Shown here one piece after another: positions 55,342 through 64,000 of a stretch of DNA of 64,000 nt. Where the stretch lies: NCBI GenBank assembly GCA_036346375.1, contig CM070515.1, positions 19,676,423 through 19,740,422 on the forward strand, written 5' to 3'. Made by a program: the position numbers and the translations under genes. The stretch is from Guadua angustifolia (taxonomy: Eukaryota > Streptophyta > Magnoliopsida > Poales > Poaceae). Below the pieces are notes generated by a model that saw only the letters and a program-made list of their open reading frames with translations, was not told the DNA's origin and did not search any database. How positions within the stretch are numbered: position 1 is the first letter of the stretch; each line of letters opens with the position of its first letter.

Positions 55342-56285
55342 CCATTGTTGCCCTCGCTCTGTCAGCCGGTCATCGCTCCTTCGCCTTATTTGTTGATCAA
55401 AAAAAGTTAGCTTTTTGATTCCAGATTTTGTTTGGCCAAGATCTTGTGCTTCTACTTCCTAGAATTGTTCCAAGGTGTGTAAAATATGTCTCCTCTCTTC
55501 ATTTGTACTATAAAATTGGCAATAAAGGTTTATTCCTAGTTTAATTAAAGTTTAGATGCAAGGTCTACATTTAGTTTGTTTTTTATTTACCTAGCAATTT
55601 GTAGATGATGAATTTATTACCTTGTCAGTATTAGATTAAGTTGTCTACCTTGTTTAGATGATGAATTTTTGTCAAGCATATATCAAAGTTATGTATTTAC
55701 GATTATTGGATATTAATGAAAAATAAATTATAGTTAATATGATAGATGGGTGATCATGAAGTTAATTGCCTTGCATTTTGAGATGAGGAATTTATTATGT
55801 TGCTCTTCCGAAGGATATGTATAAAAATTACGTAGTTAATATTTTTCTTAGTTACCATTAATTTTTTTGTTAGCGCTGCATATACATCCAATTTATGTTA
55901 GTGAATTTTTAGTGAAGCATATAAACGCAATTTATGTAATTAAGATATGAGGAATTAGGTGTTGTTAGTGAATTTTTATGAAGCATATAAACCCAATTTA
56001 TGTAATTAAGATTGTTGGATGTGAATGATAAATAAATTTTAGTTAATATGGTAGTTGGGTGATCATGAAATTTTGAGGTGAGGTATTTATTATGTTGATC
56101 TTCCGGAGGATATATATAATTTTTTGGTTACGTATGAGTATATATTAAAATTAATTAATTAAGTTTGCAACATTTACTTAGTATTAATGTTGTCCCGTTA
56201 GTGGATATTGTTGAATATTCGAATAACAATCTATTTAGTTAAGATTTTTGGATATTAATAAATTGCTTAAATTAATGAACTGTAG
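55342..56285 (+). other. leader and intron region of CACTA Tnp2 gene
   Basis: AT-rich, with a duplicated segment (GAATTTTTAGTGAAGCATAT / GAATTTTTATGAAGCATATA near 55903 and 55970). A first exon or long 5' leader is likely, but no coding segment is seen. Confidence 0.4.
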
Positions 56286-59200
56286 ATGGACCGGAGATGG
56301 ATGTACGATGCGAACCGTTGCAGCCAAGAATATATCGACGGTGTATCTGTTTTTCTAAGGGCAATGAGGAGAACAAATTTTGCAAAAGAAGACGGAGTAC
56401 ATACATCGTCCATGCATTGATTGCAAGAATGAGAAGATGTTTTCGAACAAAAACCATATCCATTTGCACTTGATCCGGAGGGTTTTGTACCGCTATACAA
56501 GTTGGACAAGGCACGGTGAAGAGGAGATCATACTTCAACGTGGTAACGTCGACGACGACGGAGACGGCAATGTGGCAGCTGACATCAGTTATGGATCCGA
56601 TGAGGATAGGTTGGTCGTCGATGACGACATTAATCTGGCTCAAATGTTGCGCGATGCAGAAGAGAACTACACGAACTACACTAGTCAGAGAGAGTTTAAT
56701 CAATTCACGGGTTTGATGGAGGATTCGGAGAAACCTTTGTTCCCGGGTTGTAAGGAGGAATACACAAAGTTGCACACGGTGCTCTCGCTACTGAAATTGA
56801 AGGCAGCCAATGGTTGGTCCGACAAGAGTTTCACGGCGTTGTTACATCTCTTAGCGGACATACTGCATGAAGGAAACGTGTTGCCTAAAACCACGTATCT
56901 AGCTAAGAAGGTTGTATGTCCCTTGGGATTGGAAGTAGAAAGAATACATGCTTGTCCAAACGATCAGATACTCTATCGCAAAGACTATGCGATATTCATG
57001 TATGTCCGTGTGCAAAGCGCCGCGATACAAGCGTAAGGGCGATGACAATGGCTTATCGAGGTGAAGAAAGGAGCTCCCGCAAAAGTGGTGTGGTATTTGC
57101 CAAGAATACCTCGCTTGAAGCGCTTATTTGGAAACAAAAAGCACGCTAAATTGATGCGATGGCACTCGGAAGACCGTAAGAGGGATGGAAAACTGAGACA
57201 CCCGGCTGATTATGCCCAGTGGAGAACCATCGATAGACTCTTCAGGGAGAACTTCGGAAATGAACTGAGGAATGTAAGGTTTGGCTTGAGTACGGATGGA
57301 ATGAATCCTTTCGGTAACATGAGCAGATTCATAGCACTTGGCCCGTGACTCGTGTATATACAACCTTCCACCCCGGTTGTGTATGAAGCGAAAGTACATT
57401 ATGATGTCCTTGCTTATCCAAGGGCCGAGACAACTCGGCAACGATATTAATGTATACCTACAACCATTGGTGGAAGATCTTGTGATATTGTGGAACGAAG
57501 GTGTACAGTATGGGACGAGTACAAACGAGAGTACTTCACTCTACGCCGCATTGTTGTTCTCGCACCATCAATGATTTTCCGCGCTTGGTAACCTGTCCGC
57601 CATACTATAAAGGAGCGAAAGCATGCCCCAAAGGCATGGATGAAACCGCTAGTGTGTGGCTCAACAACTCGAGGAAAATAGCAGTACATATCGCCACGGA
57701 GGTTCCTTCGCAGAATCATCCGCACCGCAATATGAAGAAACAATTCGACGGGACAAAGGAGGACGGTTTAGCTCCAAGGCGTCTTCGTGGGGAAGAGGTG
57801 TATGATATGGTTAGGGATCTTAATGTTGTACTTGGAAAGGGAGTACTAGTAATACATCACGGTCCCGCATCGAGAAGACCACGGGAAGAAGAGATCCATC
57901 TTTTGGGACTTACCCTACCGAAGGACTTGGAAGTTCGACATCGCATCGACGCTATGCATGTAGAGAAGAATGTATGTGACAGCGTGGTTGGTCTTTTCTT
58001 GAATATTCCTAGCAAAACAAAGGATGGATCAAGGCACGAAGGGATCTGGAAGACATGAAAATCGAGCCGAGCTACATCCTCAAGACACTGGAAAGGCCGG
58101 CTTTACCTTCCCCACTTGCTACACTTTGAGTAAGAAAGAGAAAATGTAACTCGCAAGTGCTCGCATGGTGTGAAAGTTCCGTCCGGTTACTCGCAAACAT
58201 CAAGAAACCGTATCGATGAAAGATTTGAAGTTAATCGGCATGAAGTCTCATGATTGTCATGTGATGATGACACAAATGCTCCTGTTGTAATTAGAGGTGT
58301 TTTGCCCGACAAGGTCCGAGAGGCAATCACGAGGTTGTGTTCCTTCTTCAACACGATTTCACGAATGTCATCGATCCCGTTGGACTTTATGAACTTCAGC
58401 CGATGTGGTAAAGACTCGTGCTACCGGAGATGTATTTTCCCCATCATTTTTGATATCATGGTTCATCTCATTGTTCACCTTGTCAATGAGATAAATATTT
58501 GCGCCCTATATTCTCGCATCGATGTACCCATTTGAAAGGTATATGGGTGTTCAAGAAATATGTACGTAATCGATCTCTACTTAAGGCTCAATTGTAGAAG
58601 GTTATGCAACCGAGGAGGTTATTGAGTTACGTGGTCGATTACATGGAGGAGGTCGAACCGTAGGAGTGCCATATCTCGCCATGAGGGTAGGCTAGGTGGG
58701 AAAGGTGTAATAGGAAAGAAATCTACAAATTCTTACGATAATATTTTGTTCTAACAAGCCCATTTCACAAGATTGCAACATCACTTGAGGTGTGCCCAGA
58801 TATGGACATACACAAGGGTAAGCTAAGGAGGGAAAACCGAGGAAAGTCGAGATTTGGATAACAAAAGAGCACAATCGCTTGTTCACCATTGGTTCAGTGG
58901 AGCACATGTCCGTGAAGAAACGAGTGTTACATTGAGGTGGTTGGCAAAAGGGCCTTCAGGTACAATCACGACATGGCAAGGATATGACATCAATGGATAT
59001 ACATTTTACACGAGAGCTCAGGATAGCAAGAGCACTTACCAAAATATGGTGTCCGTATAGATGCCTTACGACAACACAGGCAGTACGAAGAGCATCTACT
59101 ACGGGTTCATAGAGGAGATTTGGGAGCTGGACTACTGCATTTTCAAGATCCCGGTGTTTCGATGTCATTGGGTACGACTCCCGAATGGTGTCAAGGTGGA

Positions 59201-59330
59201 CAAGTACGGCTTTACTACTGTGGACATCGAACATGTCGGATACAGAGATTTAACCATTCGTATTTCATGAATCAAGTAGCACAAGTATTCTACATAATCG
59301 ACCCTAAGAGATAAGAAGCGCCACGTAGTT
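56286..59330 (+). pseudogene. CACTA transposase (Tnp2 type), decayed
   Basis: Catalyses excision of the element. From ATG 56286 the start MDRRWMYDANRCSQEYIDGV is the transposase-associated domain of plant CACTA elements (with a following CIDCKNEK, HLHLIRRV and WTRHGE). The main transposase domain runs from about 56720: LLADILHEGNVLPKTTYLAKK, VCPLGLEVERIHACPNDQILYRK, RFGLSTDGMNPFG (likely first catalytic Asp) and LGNDINVYLQPLVEDL (likely second). Then HRIDAMHVEKNVCDSVVGLF (about 57937) and, in frames with many stops, DUF4218 (58060-58800, HEGRLGGKGVIGKKS) and DUF4216 (58850-59330, SGTITTWQGYDINGYTFYT, WVRLPNGVKVDKYGFTTVD). At least five frame changes and several stops. Confidence 0.85.
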
Positions 59331-59520
59331 CGCAAGGAAAAGAAGGATCGTTGGAGTTGAGAATGTCGTGGATGAGGAAGAGTACAACCAATTTGATGAG
59401 TTGCCTCCTTCGCAGCGACGAAGATCGTGCCCGAGGAAGAAACCACTCAAGAAGTTACCTATCATCGCGATGATCACAACGAAGGCCAAATTGTGAAAGA
59501 AAATAATTAGCTAGAGTATC

Positions 59521-59560
59521 GGAAATGTGATGTAAGAAATGGAAATGTGATGTAAGAAAT
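59521..59560 (+). repeat. perfect 20-bp tandem duplication
   Basis: GGAAATGTGATGTAAGAAAT twice in a row, just after the Tnp2 pseudogene. Confidence 0.95.
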
Positions 59561-59625
59561 GTACATTTATGTGCAATTAATAGGAAATAAATATGCATGA
59601 TTTTGATGAGAAAACTTCAAAACAT

Positions 59626-59828
59626 TTACAGCTTATACATGCTTCCCGGAAGAAGAATTGCGAAAAAAGGTGTTGAATGGAGCCCTTGAAGAAGACCAAA
59701 CCAGATATATGTTATATATATATGCTTGTAGGACTTATGTTATACATGCTTCATATGTATTAATGTATGGAAGAAAAATTATGTATTATGATTTCGCAGC
59801 TTTTTACAGCTTATACATGCTTCCCGGA
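59626..59828 (+). repeat. 25-bp direct repeat, spacing 178 bp
   Basis: TTACAGCTTATACATGCTTC followed by CCGGA occurs at 59626-59650 and 59804-59828. Confidence 0.9.
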
Positions 59829-59852
59829 GTTTATTATGATTGTCATATGTAT

Positions 59853-59996
59853 CTATGGCGGTGGAGGGAGTATCTGTGACGGTTAATAAATATAACCGCC
59901 TCGGATAATAGTTATCTGTGGCGTTAATAACAATAACAATAACCGTCACGGATAAATATTATCCCCGCAATGTCGTTATATTTATTAACCGCCACG
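59853..59996. repeat. second hairpin array inside CACTA element
   Basis: Same units as the 5' array: GTGACGGTTAATAAATATAA...CCGCC, CTGTGGCGTTAATAAC...AACCGTCACGG and an outer pairing of TATCTGTGACGGTTAATAAA with TTTATTAACCGCCACGATA. It is followed by CTCTATATATATGGG, as the first array is followed by CTATATATATAG. Confidence 0.8.
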
Positions 59997-60002
59997 ATAC
60001 TC

Positions 60003-60014
60003 CTCTATATATAT
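60003..60014 (+). promoter_or_regulatory. TATA box after second hairpin array
   Basis: CTCTATATATATGGG; it would start the transcript of the TnpA-like gene about 2.3 kb downstream. Confidence 0.45.
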
Positions 60015-62376
60015 GGGCCGCTTCCACTTCAAAAAGGACTCCCATGCCCTAGCTCCCACGCCGCCACCGCAGCCTCCGCACGTCGCCGCCACTCCGCGTC
60101 GCTGTAAGAGGACCGCACCGCAAGTCGTGCCTGCAAGTCGGGGGGAGGACTCCAAGCCGTGCCGCCGCCACTCCGCACTGTGTTGCCCGTGATCGTCGTC
60201 TGTGGGGAGGACTCCAAGCCGTGCCGCTTATTCGGCCCCGCACATCGCACAGGAGGTAACATGAACTCCAAGCCGTGTTGTCTTTGTGATTGATATGTGT
60301 GTTTGTCTGTGATTGTTATCCGTGTGCTTGATTATCGATTGGAATTTGGTAATATGTGCTTTGTCTTGTGATTGATATGTGTAGATTTGTGCTAGATATC
60401 TTCGTGATTAAATGGTTCGTGGTTTTTGGGGCTGAGATTGATAAGCATACACATATATGATTGTGAAATTTTCGGCTCATGGTGATGCTAGTATGAATTT
60501 GTGGATAAGTGTGAGTGATGATAGCAAGTATTAGGGGTACACATGTTCAAATGTGTTTAAACAGAATGAGCTAGAGATATTTAGCTTACGCTTTCATGTA
60601 ACGCCATCCTTTGCTATTGTGCTTAATCGATGCAATCGAGTTTATGTATGTGCTGTTATCTGCTGAAGAGTGTAGGTGTATGCTTGTTATCGTATTTTCG
60701 ATCTTGTGTACCGAGATATTAGAATATGTAACCCTATTCTTAGATCATGCTTTAGTCTTTTAATATGAGTAAGTCCTTCAGTCATTTTGCAATAGTACAA
60801 ACGATTGATAAGAATTTTGCATTGAGTTATGTAATGTTTTTCATGCTGTTCATTGGAATAATCAATAGATTAGTAAACAAATACGAGGTTTGAAGGAATG
60901 AAATACAAACGATTGATAAGAATTTCTATTTTTGTTGGGAAGTACATTGTGGATGCCCTTAACATTGTGGATGCATTATACTACTGCTGCTATTACTTGT
61001 TGCCTTACTTGTCTTACTTGTTGCCTTCGGGTCAGACGTGGGTGATGCTCTGTGATGAACCTGGGTACTAGAATGATCAGAACCTTTATTTATGTGGTTT
61101 AGGCCTTGAACTATAGACTTAAATGCTTGAAAGAATTGCTTACTTCTGCTGCTATCCTTTTGCTACGTGTACTAGACATTCCTTGAGATGGCAATAGTTG
61201 GAAATGCAGGAGACCTGTGAGGGAAAAATGATGCTCATGGCCTAGTTAACAAAAATATCTTACCAACATTATTTGGTAGTAGAGGTTATGATCCTTTTTT
61301 TCTGAACAACCCAATGGACATGTTTAATTTGTTAAAGATAGAAAAAATAATAGTGTTATAGAGATAGCTTTGACAATGTAGAGCAGAAATTATGGCTTTT
61401 GGGAAAGATAATATTCTGACACTACATGCTTTAGGAATTCTGATATTGCCCTATGTCAGGTAGTGAATAACTAGTAAATATCCAAGTTTCCATATTGGCA
61501 TGTTGCCCAAACACCAAATGGCGGGACAAACATAATATAAGCAAAGATACAAAATTTTCACAATATTTTCTAAAATATTCTTTGCAAGAACATCCGATTC
61601 TTGTAAGAATGGGTTGTGGAAATATCACAATTAGCTCTAGCTATGCTTAAGTGGATCACTACTTTAGCATCGTCCAAGATCTTCGTTGTTCATCATGAAA
61701 GCTTAATCTTTTATGTGCTTGTGAACATCAAAAGTGCAAGGACCACATTTTAGCAAATGGTTCAATTATTCTTTGTCGATCCGGGAGTTCTGCTCTCGTT
61801 AGCAAGACTTATTGATTATAATATGAGCAAAGTATATATCTAGACAAGAGAATTCTTTAGTGTGCATTTTAAGGTGGTAAGAGTTCAAGGCCTATTTCAT
61901 TGAATAAAGTGTTAGCCCATTTGTGATTGTGGTGAAGATCCTTATCTTCATCCATACCCAAATCTGAGAGCACATTAAATTAATTCTCTTTGAGATATAA
62001 GGCATAATTCATATTAATGGATGACTTCAAATTGCTAAGTTCTATCTTATCTATGTCATTCTTGTTATTAGTGGATTACTCCATTTGTGACTCGAAATGA
62101 GCCATGGACAGGCACTTTAAGGATCTAATTTAGTCCTCGCTAGTACATCTTCTATCTTAGCACATCTTCTATCTTATTCCATTTGTGACTAAATGAGCCA
62201 TGGACAGCACTTTAAGGATCTAATATAGTCCTCGCTAGTACATCTTCTATCTTATTCCTCGCTTAGTACATATTTTCCTCAAGGTGCTAATTCAATATGA
62301 TACACTTAGTTATTCTATCGCTTAGTACATATTTTCTTTCCTCTCTCAAATATCTCCTTTCTATTGAGTAGTTGTA
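60015..62376 (+). other. GC-rich leader and long intron-like region of second CACTA gene
   Basis: 60040-60270 is GC-rich, with a direct repeat GGGGAGGACTCCAAGCCGTG plus CCGC at 60142-60165 and 60204-60227. The rest is AT-rich, without coding motifs, like a long intron. Near its end is a diverged tandem duplication (62081-62159 and 62179-62254). Confidence 0.45.
62081..62254 (+). repeat. approximately 77-bp imperfect tandem duplication
   Basis: Copies 62081-62159 and 62179-62254 share CCATTTGTGACT, AAATGAGCCATGGACAG and TAGTCCTCGCTAGTACATCT, and differ by 1-2-base gaps and one substitution. Confidence 0.85.
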
Positions 62377-64000
62377 ATGGAGCCCAAAACTGAGCCTATA
62401 ATGGAGGAGAGCCCGAGTAGGTACCTTACCCTTCACCCAACCACCGAAGTTGCTAAGGCCTCCACCGCTGTTCCCGGGCCTCCACTTGCTGCAACACGCC
62501 GAGGACGAGGAAGACTAAGAAGCTCAAGGCCGGTACACCATCACGGAGGTCTCAGATATCGGGTCCCTGTTGCAATCAAAAAGGCAGCGAAGAAAATACA
62601 GTCAACATGCGGTACATCGTCAGGAGAAAGTGCCAATCACCTATTCGGATTGGCATAAAGTGCCCTAAGCCACCAAAGCGGATCTGTGGACGAGCTCAAA
62701 GGAACCTTCGCATTCCCGAAGGAGTCGAATAACTCGTAAGGCCGCGATGCATTGATGACCATGGATGCGGCGTGGAGAAACTTCAAGGCGAGGCTGAACG
62801 TAAATTATGTGAAGCAAAACGGTCACCGTCGGAGACTACCCAAGATTACACCATACCGGATGAGTTCGTGGCGATGAAGCAATCTGAAGCAAAGAAGGAA
62901 GTCTAGTGAGGACCACATTAGCATCGCAAGAAGGAATACTCACCCCACGCACTTAGCACGAGTGGGTACACGGTAAAATTGCTCAATGGGACAGCAGGAA
63001 TTACAAGTGATCCAACAGATCGGCACAAGTCCCTTGGTCGGACTACAGACGAGTGAAGCACTACGTGCTAGCGAGGGCGATATCTTGTCTCATCGAGTTT
63101 ATCATTCAAGAGCAATAAGACGGCAAAGGGCGCAAAGAGTTCATCGCTTTTACGCCCACCCACCCAAGGATCCTTCCACCCAAACAGGAGAAAGACGAGC
63201 TATCGCGCCCTCGAAACAAAGAGCACCCCTGGTCGAACACGAGGCGTCGGGTCAAGGTTCCATGGAAGATGGGATTCTCGAGCACGAAGACTCTTATAGG
63301 AGTCGGAAAAGAGCTAAAGAAGAGCAGCCGAAAGCAGAAATGGAAAGTATGAAGAAAAGGATTCGCGAGAATTACAACCCACCATTCACGAACAAGTTCA
63401 ACGACAAGTACAAGAAGCCTTGAGCCGACGCAGTCGAAAACGCCTCTCCAAATTTCTACTGTGTCGTCCCAAAGATTCTATGGGTCCACGCCAAAGACAA
63501 GCGACCTAAACCATTATGTCAGGACGACATACAGACCCCACACCCTCGTCACCAACGTGCCTGTGATGAACATCTTTCTACATGTCGCCATGAGGTAGCT
63601 TATCCGTGCCAACAAGGGGTGTCTTGCACAATGCCCCGATAGCGCCAGTTATGCAAAGGTCCGTGGACACAATACTTGCACGCTTTGTCGATATCAAAGC
63701 TAGAAAACCCGCCAATGACGAGATAACAACTCTAGGAAGTGCCGCCCACTCATTCATCCAAAGGGCGCAAGCGTGACATCGCCTTGGACCATCCAAGGCG
63801 CCTCTCTCGACATCGTTTTGGACCATGCAAAGCCGCCTCTCTGCGCAAGGTAATCCGCAAGATCCGTCACCAAAGACTCGAGAGTGAAACGGTGAAGAAG
63901 CAAGATGAGGTACCAAAGAAATCCATTGAGGACCCCATAAAGATGGCCACTGTTAGTACTTCAACGCAGAAACCTGTAACACCTGGTACTTCAAAGGACA
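62377..64000 (+). pseudogene. CACTA TnpA-like protein gene (Plant transposase Ptta/En/Spm), partial
   Basis: The second CACTA protein binds subterminal repeats and assists excision. The first frame (62377-62658) starts MEPKTEPIMEESPS and contains RRGRGRLRSSRP. A conserved segment at 62761-62970 reads MDAAWRNFKARLNVNYVKQN, LPKITPY and, in another frame, ISIARRNTHPTHL, the hallmark of the Ptta/En/Spm transposase domain. The open frame 62986-63423 has a Glu/Lys/Arg-rich helical end, typical of the C-terminal coiled coil (RKRAKEEQPKAEMESMKKR). Further homology-like sequence continues in several frames, for example YCVVPKILWVHAKDKRPKPL at 63455 and AYPCQQGV at 63600. Frameshifts make it non-functional. 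The gene runs off the window. Confidence 0.75.

Larger units (their letters stand above)
55016..64000 (+). mobile_element. CACTA (En/Spm) transposon, 5' end to beyond window
   Basis: Starts with CACTACTACAAAACAGG, the terminal motif of CACTA elements, followed by an array of hairpins built from GTGGCGGTT/AACCGCCAC (subterminal repeats). It carries a decayed Tnp2 transposase gene (56286-59330) and a TnpA-like gene (62377 to the window end). The 3' terminus (TTTTGTAGTG expected) is beyond the right edge. Confidence 0.88.

Overview
This is plant nuclear DNA, most likely from a grass (Poaceae). The evidence is the dominant Ty3/gypsy family (Tat lineage, RIRE2/Grande-like, with antisense genes), a CYP76-type cytochrome P450, a Helitron carrying an RPA gene, a CACTA element of Tnp2/TnpA type and short Ac/Ds-like and MITE elements. 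Almost the whole window is nested transposable elements. Only one host gene looks intact.

Layout. (1) 1-3954: 5' part of a gypsy element on the minus strand (LTR, gag, protease, start of pol), inserted in a Helitron helicase gene. (2) 3955-12914 and 30052-30691: a rightward Helitron with a helicase 3' end, a multi-exon RPA-like gene, an unrecognised multi-exon gene and a textbook 3' terminus (GCGCA/TGCGC hairpin, then CTAG, next base T). Its 5' end is outside the window. (3) 12915-30046: a second, complete but decayed gypsy element on the plus strand, inserted in the Helitron tail, with LTRs of 986 and 1023 bp and a GTTAT target duplication. Between pol and the 3' LTR it carries about 9 kb with at least three minus-strand gene units. 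(4) 30692-47280: older repeats, among them a decayed Ty1/copia element (LTR 34180-35542, tRNA-Met primer site), split in its RT by a 4.4-kb solo LTR (CTATT duplication) and cut at its far end by another LTR-like insertion. Nearby are a plastid rpoC1 fragment, an Ac/Ds-like hAT element with an 8-bp duplication, and a roughly 0.85-kb direct repeat flanking the whole block. (5) 47830-48477: a solo LTR. (6) 49944-50832: a retroposed chimera joining the 5' end of a UBC32/33/34-type ubiquitin E2 mRNA to a LINE-like 3' end, flanked by a 12-bp duplication. (7) 50974-52452, minus strand: an intact intronless CYP76-like P450 with its TATA box. (8) 53224-53502: MITE-type hairpins. (9) 55016 to the window end: a CACTA element with hairpin-array terminus, a decayed Tnp2 gene, a second internal copy of the hairpin/TATA module and a TnpA-like gene running off the window.

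How it fits together: the genes are mostly mobile-element machinery (copying, strand transfer, integration). Most are interrupted by stops, many explicable as C-to-T changes (the decay expected of methylated DNA), or by small indels. Some indels, especially between the two LTRs of the second gypsy element, look unlike ordinary ageing and could be sequencing or assembly error. The least familiar material is the set of antisense genes inside the gypsy element, two of which have matching TATA box, first exon and phase-2 intron, and the UBC/LINE chimera. All family names are from recognition of motifs; no database search was run.
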